Of a DNA stretch of 64,000 nucleotides, positions 19,590 to 28,500 are shown piece after piece. The DNA lies in assembly GCF_004801295.1 (NCBI RefSeq), contig NZ_SSOC01000003.1, forward strand, positions 248,001 through 312,000. The letters are read 5' to 3'. Positions within the stretch are counted from its first letter, which is position 1, and every line of letters begins with the position of its first letter. This stretch comes from Pseudothauera nasutitermitis. GTDB lineage: Bacteria > Pseudomonadota > Gammaproteobacteria > Burkholderiales > Rhodocyclaceae. The notes below the pieces were generated by a model. That model searched no databases, was not told the origin of the DNA, and saw only the letters and a program-made list of their open reading frames with translations. A program made the position numbers and the translations under genes.

Positions 19590-20669
19590 ATGACCGAATC
19601 GACCTTCGTGGAACACGCTCTGATCCAACAGCTCTTGGATTCACTCCGGGAGTTGCCGGACGTGCATGCCGAGTTGACTCAGTTGGAGCCTGCTATTCAA
19701 GCCGCTGGTCGCGCCGACGCGAAGATTGATCTGCACGTCGCCGGTAAATCGATTGTCTTGCTGGTTGAGGCAAAGAAGTCCATCTATCCCCGAGATGTGC
19801 GCCAGGCGTTGTGGCAGTTGAAGTCGCTGCAGCACGGTCACTACGCCGATGTGCAGCATCTGCTGATCGCCGAGTCGCTTTCACCGGGGGCGAAAGAATT
19901 GCTCAGAGCCGAGCGCATCGGCTACTTCGATAGTGGCGGAAGCTTGTTCCTGGCGGCCGCTGGCGCCTACATCTACATCGACAAGCCGGCTCCGAAGACT
20001 TTGGAAAAGTCGGTGCGATCACTCTTCTCCGGGCGGCGCACCCAGGTTTTGTACGCGCTCCTGGTCAATCACGAGGAGTGGTTTGGTGTTACCGAAGTGG
20101 CCGAACGGGCACAGGTGGCCCCGTCCACGGCCTCGGACGTACTAAGCGAGCTGGAGCGGTTCGACTGGTTGGTGTCGCGAGGACAGGGGCCGAGCAAGGA
20201 GCGGCATCTGCGCGATCCAAATGCGTTGCTCGATGCTTGGGCGAAACAGCTCGCCACACAGCGCGCGCCAGTGCTGCGCCGGTATTTCGTGCCCGGATTG
20301 AAATCTGATGCACTGATCGAACGCCTCGGCCAGACACTCGATACGCATCAGGTCGCCTACGCGGTGAGCTACGAAGCCGCTGCGCAGCGCTATGCCCCCT
20401 TCTTGTCTGGCATCTCGCAGGTGCGAGCTCGACTGCTACCCAGCACCAGTGCCGAGACGGCAATGGCTGAATTGGGTGCGCGCGTCGTCAATGAAGGGGC
20501 GAACCTCGCGATCATTGAGACAAAGTCGGCGGGAGAACTGCTATTTCGGCAAAACGTCGGTGGTGTTTGGCTGGCCAGCCCGGTCCAGGTCTATCTCGAC
20601 CTCTTGCGCGGCGAAGGCCGCGCCAAGGAAATGGCCGAGCACTTGCGCAAGGAAAGGATCGGATTCTGA
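19590..20669 (+). CDS. AbiEi-family antitoxin-like protein with nuclease-like N-terminus
   Basis: A 359-residue protein. Residues 45-115 contain AKIDLHVAGKSIVLLVEAKKS, a pattern like the PD-(D/E)xK fold (D...EAK). Residues 155-215 form a winged helix (RTQVLYALLVNHEEWFGVTEVAERAQVAPSTASDVLSEL). The C-terminal half (VRARLLPSTSAETAMAELGARVV, SPVQVYLDLL) matches AbiEi antitoxins of type IV systems. It overlaps the nucleotidyltransferase gene by one base (TGATG), forming an AbiE-like pair. The nuclease-like domain is not typical of short AbiEi proteins. Start at 19590 with ribosome site AGGAAA. Confidence 0.75.
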   Translation: MTESTFVEHALIQQLLDSLRELPDVHAELTQLEPAIQAAGRADAKIDLHVAGKSIVLLVEAKKSIYPRDVRQALWQLKSLQHGHYADVQHLLIAESLSPGAKELLRAERIGYFDSGGSLFLAAAGAYIYIDKPAPKTLEKSVRSLFSGRRTQVLYALLVNHEEWFGVTEVAERAQVAPSTASDVLSELERFDWLVSRGQGPSKERHLRDPNALLDAWAKQLATQRAPVLRRYFVPGLKSDALIERLGQTLDTHQVAYAVSYEAAAQRYAPFLSGISQVRARLLPSTSAETAMAELGARVVNEGANLAIIETKSAGELLFRQNVGGVWLASPVQVYLDLLRGEGRAKEMAEHLRKERIGF

Positions 20670-21574
20670 TGGCAAAACCCGCAACGCTCGATGGCTACAG
20701 CGACCAGTACACGGTGGACTGCGAACGCGTCCTCGTGACGCTGCTGCGCGGACTCGGACCGTGGAAAGAATCGATCTACCTGATCGGTGGACTCGCGCCG
20801 CGATATCTCGTTGCCGCGCGGCCTCCGGTAGTGCCGGCGCACGCAGGCACTCTCGACGTGGACATCGTGATCGACCTGCAAATCCTGGCGGATACCGAGG
20901 CGTATCACACACTCGAAGACAACCTCAAGAAGATGGGGTTCGAGCGGGCCGAGAACAGTGCCGGTACAAAGCTTTCCTGGCGTTGGCAGACCCGCACTGA
21001 ACATGGCGCTTTGATGGTTCTGGAACTGCTGGCGGATGCACCGGACATCGCTGGTGGCAAGGTACAGCCATTGCCGACTGAAGGCACGATCTCTGCACTG
21101 AATATCCCGTATTCGTCCATCGTTTTTGACCTTTACCAAATCACAGAGATTCAGGCTGAACTCCTCGGCGACAACGGAAGCGCGACGGAACAGATCAAGC
21201 ATGCCAACCTGGTCAGCTTTACCTGCCTGAAGTCGTTTGCGTTCGATCAGCGCTTCGAACGCAAGGACGCGCACGATCTGATCTATTGCATTGAACACGC
21301 ATCCGAAGGACTGGACGCCGTGGCTGCGGCTTTCCACAAGGAGCGCAACGGCAAGCACGGTGCCGTCGTCGCGGCCTCGCTGGCGATTCTGCGCAGCCGC
21401 TTCGCAAGCGACAAGAAAGCCGAGGGCTATCGCAAGGACGGTCCGGTGTCGGTCGCAAAGTTCGAGCTGGGCGAAGGCGATGAACCAGAGCAACGTGAGG
21501 CGAGGATGTTGCGGCAGCGGCAGGCGTGCGACGTGATCGAACAACTCCTTGCTCGAATCGGAAAAGAACTTTAG
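20669..21574 (+). CDS. AbiEii-like nucleotidyltransferase, putative toxin
   Basis: A 301-residue protein with a nucleotidyltransferase core: LIGGLAPRYLVAARP followed by TLDVDIVIDL, giving the GG...DxD pattern, and a later helix-rich part (KSFAFDQRFERKDAHDLIYCI). AbiEii toxins have this fold and transfer nucleotides to RNA targets. Here it is translationally coupled to the AbiEi-like gene. Phage defence by abortive infection or island stabilisation are both plausible. Confidence 0.72.
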   Translation: MAKPATLDGYSDQYTVDCERVLVTLLRGLGPWKESIYLIGGLAPRYLVAARPPVVPAHAGTLDVDIVIDLQILADTEAYHTLEDNLKKMGFERAENSAGTKLSWRWQTRTEHGALMVLELLADAPDIAGGKVQPLPTEGTISALNIPYSSIVFDLYQITEIQAELLGDNGSATEQIKHANLVSFTCLKSFAFDQRFERKDAHDLIYCIEHASEGLDAVAAAFHKERNGKHGAVVAASLAILRSRFASDKKAEGYRKDGPVSVAKFELGEGDEPEQREARMLRQRQACDVIEQLLARIGKEL

Positions 21575-21629
21575 GGGAGCGTAGATCGTAGCGCATTTCA
21601 ATGACTGGTGTCTCTCGGTAGACTCGCCG

Positions 21630-21719
21630 GTAGGGAACCAGCGTATCCCGGAGTTCGACGGCCTGCGCCTGGGGTTGTGCCGCATCGACAGCGGACTTGG
21701 TGAGTTTGATTTTTGCCAT
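21630..21719 (-). pseudogene. 5' remnant of a DUF4102-type integrase gene
   Basis: The first 29 codons read MAKIKLTKSAVDAAQPQAQA and onward, exactly the arm-binding N-terminus of P4-type integrases. After LVP the sequence loses similarity and runs into the end of the AbiEii-like gene. It marks the edge of another, now broken, mobile element. Confidence 0.75.
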
Positions 21720-21897
21720 GATGACTCCTCGGAAAGACCCGGTTTCCAGGAGCCTTCTAGGGGCCAGCAGAGTGGAAGTCGGGTCAAGTTTCAGAAAGCA
21801 CCGGCATATAATGAACTCGCCTAAGTTATTGATAAAACTGAATCATCTAATCTTGGCGTAGTCCAGCGAAGTACCGGACTGGAGTCATGGTGAAACT

Positions 21898-21919
21898 AAA
21901 AAAACCGCCTCAAGGCGGG
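21898..21919 (-). terminator. Rho-independent terminator of the Dam operon
   Basis: On the minus strand CCGCC-TTGA-GGCGG is followed by seven T. It lies 26 bp past the stop of the methylase gene. Confidence 0.85.
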
Positions 21920-21944
21920 TTTGTTCGTTGTGGGCGGCTACCTA

Positions 21945-22805
21945 TCAAGCAGCTTTCGCCTGCGCCTCCAGGAGCGCCGGTGGAGCAATCAGACCATCGG
22001 AAAGAATCAACAGCTCAGACGCCGACCTCTTCACCTGGGCATAGTACGTAAGCGTTTTGTGGTACTGCCTCAAACCGTCGTACATCGCGCTGATCTCTGG
22101 AGCATCGTCATACGTCATCATCCAGCGGTGCGGCATTTTCCGCACTTCCGCTGCCAGTGACAGATGGTCATCGTGATTGTAGGCGTTGGTGTAAAGATCA
22201 GGTCCGGCCCTGTAATACGGCGGGTCGACGTTCACAAGTGCGTGTTCAGGCAACTTCTTGAGCTCGCTGGCGATGTACTCGCGTGCGTCAATGCACGTGA
22301 GGTAAATCTGCTCTTTGTACAGCGCAATCCGCCTGATCTTCCGAATCAACTCAGCACGGCCGAAGCGGCAATCAATCAGATACTTGCCCGTCTGATTAAC
22401 CCCACCGATAACCCCTCCTTTCAAAATCCCGGATCGGTTGGTGCGATTCAAAAAGAGGGTTGCGAAGCCAAGATCAAGGGTGTCAGCCGTTTTGTCTGCA
22501 TACACTTCGCGCTGCCGGTGCCATTCAGCAATGTCCACCAGAGTGCCAGAAATGCGCTGACACAGCGCATCTGTCGAGTTCAGAACGCTGTGCCAGAAGG
22601 CATGGATAGCGGGGTCTATATCGTTGATCCACGCCTCCGCAATCGTGCCATTCAGTAGCAACCTGCAGGCGATACCGGCCCCACCCGCAAACGGCTCGCA
22701 GTAAACGCTCTGAAGCAGGTTGTTGGAGCGGAGCAACTCAACCACAAACGGGGTGAGTTGGGTCTTGCCACCAGGGTAGCGCAGAGGGGTATCGGTGATC
22801 GGCAT
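21945..22805 (-). CDS. D12-class DNA adenine methyltransferase
   Basis: A 286-residue N6-adenine methylase. LRYPGGKTQL and EPFAGGAG (SAM-binding motif I) are at the N-terminus and VNVDPPYY (catalytic DPPY) at about residue 192, the Dam/D12 order. It is the last gene of an XRE / ParB-like / methylase operon, 38 bp after the ParB-like gene, and is followed by a strong terminator. No endonuclease is recognisable in the operon, so it is either an orphan epigenetic methylase or the modification part of an unrecognised system with the ParB-like protein. Confidence 0.9.
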   Translation of the reverse strand: MPITDTPLRYPGGKTQLTPFVVELLRSNNLLQSVYCEPFAGGAGIACRLLLNGTIAEAWINDIDPAIHAFWHSVLNSTDALCQRISGTLVDIAEWHRQREVYADKTADTLDLGFATLFLNRTNRSGILKGGVIGGVNQTGKYLIDCRFGRAELIRKIRRIALYKEQIYLTCIDAREYIASELKKLPEHALVNVDPPYYRAGPDLYTNAYNHDDHLSLAAEVRKMPHRWMMTYDDAPEISAMYDGLRQYHKTLTYYAQVKRSASELLILSDGLIAPPALLEAQAKAA

Positions 22806-22843
22806 GCTGGTACCTTAGCGAAAACAACCGTGGCTGGCCAGCA

Positions 22844-24208
22844 CTATTTCAACTTCGACAGAAGGTACTCCAGAACCGGCTGGAGGTTCTCCCAGTTGCT
22901 CTTGTTGTCAGCCCCTGAGGGGATAGAGCCACCATGCACCGGGTTGCTCATCTGCTCGTACGAATAGGAGGTTTTCTTGTCTGCTGTCTTGGTCAGCACG
23001 TTCGCAATACCCTTGGATGGCGGCTGGGCAGACGCCTTTGCATGGTCAATTACACGCTGCACCACTTGCCCGAAATCCCCATCCCGCCCTATCCCGTGCT
23101 TGGTTGCGTACAGATGTACCACACGCTCCAGAATCACGCGGTTGAGGTAGTTGCAACTGAACCGCGCCTCATCAGGGTTAAGTTCCTTTCCTTCAGCCAC
23201 CAAACGCAAAAGCACCGGGTCCTTAACCGGGACGACAAACGAACTTAGAACGAGCTGTTTTCGCTTACCCGGATGGACTGGATTCCTGGGTGCAGCTTTG
23301 CCTTTGCCTTCAGGCTTGGGCGGCGGCACAGCCGACGGGTCGTAGGCGTCCTGGTCCCGGTTTCTAGGCGAAAATCCTTCCCCTCGGAGCTTCTCCGCGT
23401 AATCTTTGCGCTCATCGGAGTTCGAACGCGAATGCACTGGGGCCACACCGTTTGGCTCAGACGGCTGTTTCGCATCCTTCAAAAACCGTTGAAGCGCTGC
23501 GTTGAACTCTTCGCGCCGGGCATTGGTCGTGCAGTCTTCCTTGTTCAACAGAGCAAGCGCCGTGCGCACATTCGGCAGATAACGGGTAACAGTAGTAAGT
23601 GAAATCAGTCTGCGCTCTTCCGCTGAGATCAGCTCCTCGTTAACTGCATAAGTCAGCAACGCCTCTGCTTGCCTGTTAGGGTTTTTGGGGCGCGTCTTAC
23701 CTGTTTCCCCTTCTCGGTTGAATCGGGTTTTCTCTGTTGCCCCCCATGAGAGAGTCCCTAAACCATTTTGGGGCCCCTCATGCTTGACCGACATCCAGAC
23801 ACGCTCTTTACCTTTCGCATAAAACAAGACTGCTTGTACGTTGCTGGGAATCTGACGCCCGGATTCGGCCAAGCGTCGATAGGCCTTGCGTAACTCTTCA
23901 CTAGGAGCCCGCTCAGGATCTCGGAGCAACTGCATCGCGCAGAGCCGCCGGTTTCCCTCGCGGACCAAATAGTGGCCTGGCAGCTGGGAGTGCTCAATTA
24001 TTGCGAGACGATCCAACGGGTTTTGGCCATGCTCTGCCATATGAGTGGCAAGGATCAGGGTTTCAGACTGGGATCCGAACAACTCCCTCACCTTACCCTC
24101 ATCCGCTTCAGGCTCACCGCGCGGATTGACTGGATCAAAGTGCAGCTTGCTAAAAGAAACCTCAACGTCCTCATGTACAAGATCAGCTTCTTTTTTCTTG
24201 TTTGCCAC
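22844..24208 (-). CDS. ParB/Srx-fold protein of unknown function
   Basis: A 454-residue protein. Residues 15-110 look like the ParB N-terminal nuclease/CTPase fold: VSFSKLHFDPVNPRG, then HYLVREGNRRLCAMQLL, which matches the ParB GxRR box. A middle all-alpha region (165-240) and a charged linker rich in Pro/Lys (250-305) follow, then a C-terminal helical domain ending in LLSKLK. GTG at 24208 is spaced 8 bases from AAGGAGG; a TTG at 24214 is too close. It lies between an XRE repressor and a Dam-type methylase. The function is unknown; DNA binding or nicking next to a methylase hints at defence. Confidence 0.65.
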   Translation of the reverse strand: MANKKKEADLVHEDVEVSFSKLHFDPVNPRGEPEADEGKVRELFGSQSETLILATHMAEHGQNPLDRLAIIEHSQLPGHYLVREGNRRLCAMQLLRDPERAPSEELRKAYRRLAESGRQIPSNVQAVLFYAKGKERVWMSVKHEGPQNGLGTLSWGATEKTRFNREGETGKTRPKNPNRQAEALLTYAVNEELISAEERRLISLTTVTRYLPNVRTALALLNKEDCTTNARREEFNAALQRFLKDAKQPSEPNGVAPVHSRSNSDERKDYAEKLRGEGFSPRNRDQDAYDPSAVPPPKPEGKGKAAPRNPVHPGKRKQLVLSSFVVPVKDPVLLRLVAEGKELNPDEARFSCNYLNRVILERVVHLYATKHGIGRDGDFGQVVQRVIDHAKASAQPPSKGIANVLTKTADKKTSYSYEQMSNPVHGGSIPSGADNKSNWENLQPVLEYLLSKLK

Positions 24209-24234
24209 CCTCAAACCCTCCTTAAGACATCAAT

Positions 24235-24588
24235 CTACCTGTGGCTCTGCCGTGCCTTCTTCACCGCCTCATCGCGTTGCGCGAACGAAGCCCCAACTTC
24301 CCTCAAGGCACTCTGCTTCTCTGGTGGCGAGTGCCGGTAGTTATCCAGCAGCGCAGCCTCATCCGGTGCCAGCTCTCCTACCGAACGCTGGCCGGTGAGG
24401 ATGTAGAGCACGTCTCCACCGATCTCTGCGACTTTCGCCAAGTATTCGGCGTCAGGGGAGCGCTTGCCGGCTTCGTAGTTGTGGACGGAACTGGAGGACG
24501 CCCCAATTTCAGCAGCGAAGTCCGCTTGGCTACTGAAACCAAGACGCCTCCTCTCCTCCCGAAGCCGGGATGAAATTTGCTCTCTCAT
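24235..24588 (-). CDS. XRE-family repressor
   Basis: A 117-residue protein with a helix-turn-helix at about residues 8-62 (SSRLREERRRLGFSSQADFAAEIGASSSSVHNYEAGKRSP), then a phage-repressor-like linker (YILTGQRS) and a charged tail. It leads the ParB-like and Dam genes. An inverted repeat at 24603-24628, just upstream, is the likely autoregulatory operator. Confidence 0.9.
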   Translation of the reverse strand: MREQISSRLREERRRLGFSSQADFAAEIGASSSSVHNYEAGKRSPDAEYLAKVAEIGGDVLYILTGQRSVGELAPDEAALLDNYRHSPPEKQSALREVGASFAQRDEAVKKARQSHR

Positions 24589-24602
24589 ATAATCTCATGT
24601 TG

Positions 24603-24628
24603 ATTATTTGCACGATCGAACAAATAAT
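24603..24628. promoter_or_regulatory. Inverted repeat upstream of XRE gene
   Basis: ATTATTTG and CAAATAAT form a perfect 8-bp dyad with a 10-bp spacer, 15 bp before the XRE ATG. Its AT-rich core is suited to overlap the promoter. Confidence 0.55.
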
Positions 24629-24663
24629 GTGCTTGTCTTTATCTCTGTTCATGACTTTACACC

Positions 24664-24917
24664 ATGACCCCAGCATCAATTCCCTTCCGCGAAGGCGCAC
24701 AGCGAAGCCGCTCCCCCAACGGCGTTGATCAACTGCGCCGCGTCAACATCGCCTTTCTGCCAGACGAGCGCGACCTGCTGGCCGAAATGCCCGGCTGGAA
24801 AACTGCACGGCCAGCGCCGCAGCACGCCATTTGATGGTGCTGGGCGCCAGCGCGGGCTACCCCGAGCTGACAGAACAGTTCATCCAGCCCAGCCCGAAAA
24901 CCGGCAAGAAAGGCTGA
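24664..24917 (+). pseudogene. Frameshifted small gene of plasmid type
   Basis: An ATG at 24664 opens a frame reading VDQLRRVNIAFLPDERDLLAEMPG, then stops at 24834. A second frame continues the same kind of sequence, ENCTASAAARHLMVLGASAG to KTGKKG, and stops at 24917. Joined, they give an 80-85 residue protein, so a single frameshift near 24795 is likely. I do not recognise the family. It occupies most of the gap 24589-25055. Confidence 0.5.
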
Positions 24918-25055
24918 AGGCGCAAGGCAAACGCATGCAGAGCTTGGCCGCAGCGCGCACGGAGTACCAACGCACGCTGGCATCATACCGCCTCACTGAG
25001 CATCTCCCATCGCATCGCCTTCCCATCTGGCAGACATCGCCACAGCCCCCGCCAC

Positions 25056-26153
25056 ATGAAGCACCTCAGCACCTACCGAGCCCTCTTCATCGCGCTGCTC
25101 ACCACTACGGCGTTTACCCTCGCATCGCCAGCCCACGCCACATCCCAACCACTGCCTGAAACCACCTACGCCCCACCCTCAGGCGCAGCCAGCACCGCCC
25201 CCCTCGACCGCCACGGCCTCGACCGCGCCCTCGGCACCCGGGTCTCGCTGATCCTCGCCGACCACCCCAGCCGCTGCCTGTCCGATCAGCCGACGCTGTT
25301 CTGGTACGCCTCCGGCGGCATCGAGCGAATTGAGCACGTGGTATCCGAAGCAGACACCGGCAAGCCGCTCCTCCGCCACGTCCTCCAAGCCACGCCGGAC
25401 GAGGGCGGTTTTTTCGCCTTGCCGCTGGCCGACTTCGATGTGCGGTTGCGTCCGGGCATCTCCTACCGCTGGACCGCCACCCTGGCCCCGGAAGGCACCG
25501 GCCAGACAGCAACCGTGCTGGGCGGCGAGTTCTATTTCGCGGAAGCCGATGCAGTGCTTCGTGCCCGTCTTGCCGGGGCACCCAAGGAAGCACTGCCGGC
25601 CCTGTACGGTACGGCAGGCGCCTGGTGCGACATGCTGGCGTCCCTCACGGTGCTTGCGCAGACCGATACCGACCGCGCCGAAGAATGGTTCGCCCTGCGC
25701 GCACGCAGCCTGCGCCAGGTGGGGCTGGTCGATGCTGCGCGCGCCGACGAGGCGCGGTTGCCGCTGCGCGCCTTCCTGCAATCGCCCCGCGACCGCTACC
25801 GCGCGGGGGAGCGCATCCAGCTCACCTTCGGCGCCAACCGGCGCTTTCACGCACGGCTGATCTACGAGGACGCCGCAGGCCAGCGTATCCAGGTGCTGCC
25901 CAACGCCCACCGGATCGACAACGGTTTCGACGGTCACACGCGCTACCACTTCCCCACCGAATTCGACCAGGCACTGACCGTTGCCGCACCGTTCGGGCGC
26001 GAGCGCATCACCCTGCAGACAGCCGTCGATACGCTGCCACCTCTGCCGGGTCAGGTGCTGCCCAACGGTTTCGTGCTGCTCGATGAGATTGCGAACCCGG
26101 CCGATGGGCCGCCACTGGTCGAGCAGGTTCTGCATCTGGAGACCACGCCTTGA
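25056..26153 (+). CDS. DUF4384 domain exported protein
   Basis: A 365-residue protein with a signal peptide (ALFIALLTTTAFTLASPAHA), a middle all-alpha part, and a C-terminal DUF4384-type beta domain (FLQSPRDRYRAGERIQLTFGANRRFHARLIYEDAAGQRIQVLPN) at about residues 240-345. DUF4384 proteins often pair with caspase-like proteases, as here: the next gene begins at the stop codon. Its location is probably periplasmic or outer-membrane associated. The ribosome site is weak. Confidence 0.75.
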   Translation: MKHLSTYRALFIALLTTTAFTLASPAHATSQPLPETTYAPPSGAASTAPLDRHGLDRALGTRVSLILADHPSRCLSDQPTLFWYASGGIERIEHVVSEADTGKPLLRHVLQATPDEGGFFALPLADFDVRLRPGISYRWTATLAPEGTGQTATVLGGEFYFAEADAVLRARLAGAPKEALPALYGTAGAWCDMLASLTVLAQTDTDRAEEWFALRARSLRQVGLVDAARADEARLPLRAFLQSPRDRYRAGERIQLTFGANRRFHARLIYEDAAGQRIQVLPNAHRIDNGFDGHTRYHFPTEFDQALTVAAPFGRERITLQTAVDTLPPLPGQVLPNGFVLLDEIANPADGPPLVEQVLHLETTP

Positions 26154-26155
26154 CG

Positions 26156-27538
26156 ATGAAACACTGGATCGGCCTGTGTGCCGCGCTGCTCCTTGCCCCG
26201 TTGCCTGTTCTGCCTTCGGACCGGGGGCTGGATACGAGCCGCCCGCCGGCCGCGCTGGACATTCCCGCCGAGCGGCGCGTGGCGCTGGTCATCGGCAATG
26301 CGGACTACGATCTGTGGGCGCCGCTGGCAAACCCGGTCAACGATGCGCGCGCGATGGCCGATACGCTGGGGCGCTTCGGCTTCGAGGTGATCCGCCTGGA
26401 GAACGCCACCCGCCTGCAGATGGTGCAGGCCCTGCGCGAGTTCGGCGGCGGACTGGCGGATGGCGGGGTCGGGCTGTTCTACTACGCCGGCCACGGCACC
26501 CAGGCCCATGGCGAGAACTTCATGATTCCGGTGGATGCGGACATCGAAGACGAGGACGACATCCGTCCGGCCGGAATCAGCGTGCAGGACGTGTTCAGCC
26601 GTTTCCAGCGCTCGGACAACCGCCTCAACCTGATGATTCTGGATGCCTGCCGCAGCTTTCCCGTACGCCGGGGCACGCGCAGCCCGTTGCAGGGGCTGGC
26701 ACGCATGAGCAGCCCCAGCGGCACGCTGATCGCCTATGCCACGGCCCCCAACGACGTAGCCAAGGACGGCGGCGGCAAGCACAGCCCCTACACCCAGGCG
26801 CTGCTCGACACCATCAACCGCCATCCCGGCCTGAAGGTGGAAGACGTCTTCAAGGCCGTTGGCGCGCAGGTGCGCAGTGCAACCGAGGGCCGCCAGCAGC
26901 CGTGGATCGAATCCTCCATCGAAGGGGATTTCTTCTTCGATCCCCGCAAAGCGGCACCGGCCACCGTGGTCGTCAAGCTGCCGCCGCGCAGCGAGCGGCC
27001 GGCCGCACCCCCACCCGATCCGCGCAGGGAACTGGTCAAGCTTGGCATTTCATGGAGCAACCAGGGATTCGGTGACGCGTTGATGAACAGCGACCTGCAG
27101 GCGCTCGAACTTTTCTTCGCCGCCGGCTGGAATCCGCTCAGCCTCTACGGCGAGGAAGGCAATGCCCTGGCCCATTACCTCTGGCTGGCCGGCCCGATGG
27201 ATGCACAACAGGCCAAACGGGTGCTGCGCCTGTTCGTCGATGCGGGGGTGGATCCCAAGGCGCCGGTGGTGCGCTTTCGCCGCCTGGATCCGATGGATTT
27301 TGCCAGCGCGGCGGCGGTGGCCTGCAATGCCGGCGCGCTGGAGGCAGCACTGCAGTCCGGAGCCGACAAGCAGGCGGCGATCGCCACCGTCCGCGCCCAG
27401 CGTGGCATCTCCCCTCCGCCGGACGGTGTGGTGGACTGCCCAGCGCAAATCGGGCGGATCGGCGAACTGCTGGGGCTGAACTTCAACTGCCGCGGCACAG
27501 CCTGGGACCGCACGGCGGTCTGGTGCGACGTCCTGTAG
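26156..27538 (+). CDS. Exported caspase-like (C14) protease
   Basis: A 460-residue protein with a signal peptide (1-20) and a caspase p20-like domain (residues 40-255). The catalytic dyad is visible: His in GLFYYAGHGTQAHGENF and Cys in LMILDACRSFP. The substrate loop SGTLIAYATAPNDVA follows. From about residue 290 there is a separate alpha-helical domain resembling ankyrin-like repeats (SDLQALELFFAAGWNPL, CNAGALEAALQSGADKQ). ATG at 26156 is used; a TTG at 26150 overlaps the DUF4384 stop. Bacterial caspase homologues act in stress, death or maturation pathways; the target is unknown. Confidence 0.82.
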   Translation: MKHWIGLCAALLLAPLPVLPSDRGLDTSRPPAALDIPAERRVALVIGNADYDLWAPLANPVNDARAMADTLGRFGFEVIRLENATRLQMVQALREFGGGLADGGVGLFYYAGHGTQAHGENFMIPVDADIEDEDDIRPAGISVQDVFSRFQRSDNRLNLMILDACRSFPVRRGTRSPLQGLARMSSPSGTLIAYATAPNDVAKDGGGKHSPYTQALLDTINRHPGLKVEDVFKAVGAQVRSATEGRQQPWIESSIEGDFFFDPRKAAPATVVVKLPPRSERPAAPPPDPRRELVKLGISWSNQGFGDALMNSDLQALELFFAAGWNPLSLYGEEGNALAHYLWLAGPMDAQQAKRVLRLFVDAGVDPKAPVVRFRRLDPMDFASAAAVACNAGALEAALQSGADKQAAIATVRAQRGISPPPDGVVDCPAQIGRIGELLGLNFNCRGTAWDRTAVWCDVL

Positions 27539-27558
27539 CGGATGGCAGATCAGCCCGC

Positions 27559-27873
27559 CTACGGCAAGCGGGTGACGAACTCCGCCCCGCCCTCGGACCG
27601 GTTGCCGCTGAGGACCACCCCGCCCATGTGGTGAATGACACGGCGCGAGCTGGGCAGGCCGAGCCCTGTGCCAAATGGCCTGGTGGTGGAGAAGGAAAGG
27701 GACAACTGCCCCAGGACACGGTCGACCAACCCCGGCTCGTTATCCGACACCGGGATTCTGGCATGCAACCTATCGTCCACCAGCCGCGAGCCGACTCGGA
27801 CGCACCCGGCGCGCCGGCCGATCCTGAGGCCGGGGAAGATTTGTTCGGTACCGATGGGCGGCGGGTTGTCGGC
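27559..27873 (-). pseudogene. Decayed copy A of a histidine-kinase 3' end
   Basis: The minus strand encodes DNEPG, LSFSTTRPFGTGLGLPSSRR and GGAEFVTRLP, matching the end of the ATPase domain of the intact kinase at 32850. The upstream part (ADNPPPIGTEQIFPGL) is not kinase sequence but recurs in copy C at 49895-50138. No start, no dimerisation domain and no N-terminus remain. Confidence 0.8.
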
Positions 27874-28380
27874 CAAAGCAGTCGTACGGCGTTTGGCTTC
27901 CGAATTACCGCTATCGACCCATTGCGGTCCTTCACGTGTCAGCAGCCAACGCCTGCTGCGCAGCGGTTGCAGTTGGTCGCCCATGGGAGATCGACGGCTG
28001 CAATGGGGTCAAGAGCGGAAGTTCGTGCAAGCCCCCAGTTTGCGGAAATCGGCAAACTACCTAGCAAAGGCTTTTGACAACGCGGCCGCCAAGTAGTCAG
28101 TCGTCACTACTTCCGACGACTTCAGCGGCTACCGCGTGCAACTCGTGGGTCGCAGGCCCGGCACAAGCTATCGGCGATGGTACAGGTGCGCGTGCAGCAG
28201 GCACAACGTCGGCAAAGAGCAGCACATGCGAGCCCCAAGGCACGGAATGGCGATGGATTCGCAGGGGCTGCTGCGCGCCGATGACTGCTTCAGTGCCCTC
28301 ATGTCAGCTCAAGCCAAGCACGGCTACGAAGGACTTGTGCAGAGAATCCCTGATGGTTCATCTGTTGACATGCTAGTATG
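27874..28380. other. Intergenic stretch before the MITE
   Basis: About 500 bp between the kinase remnant and the MITE. Open frames here lack ribosome sites and recognisable domains, and I see no gene. Confidence 0.5.
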
Positions 28381-28385
28381 TTTAG

Positions 28386-28481
28386 GGTACATCGAAAAAC
28401 CCCAGTTTTTGCAGAAAAACCCTGCGCAATTTATTGTTTTTACATAGGCCGATTTTTGAAAATGAGGTTTTTCGAGGTACC
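28386..28481. mobile_element. 96-bp MITE with terminal inverted repeats and 5-bp target duplication
   Basis: The left end reads GGTACATCGAAAAACCCCA and the right end, reverse-complemented, GGTACCTCGAAAAACCTCA: 17 of 19 positions match. Both outer flanks are TTTAG (28381-28385 and 28482-28486), a clear target-site duplication. It carries no gene, so it is a miniature element mobilised in trans. Its right end is 19 bp from the ATG of the kinase gene. Confidence 0.85.
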
Positions 28482-28500
28482 TTTAGTGTAGGAGTGAGAT

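Noticed and set aside
28136-28447. Possible 103-residue gene before the kinase operon
   Set aside because: It runs into the MITE, has no ribosome site and no recognisable domain.
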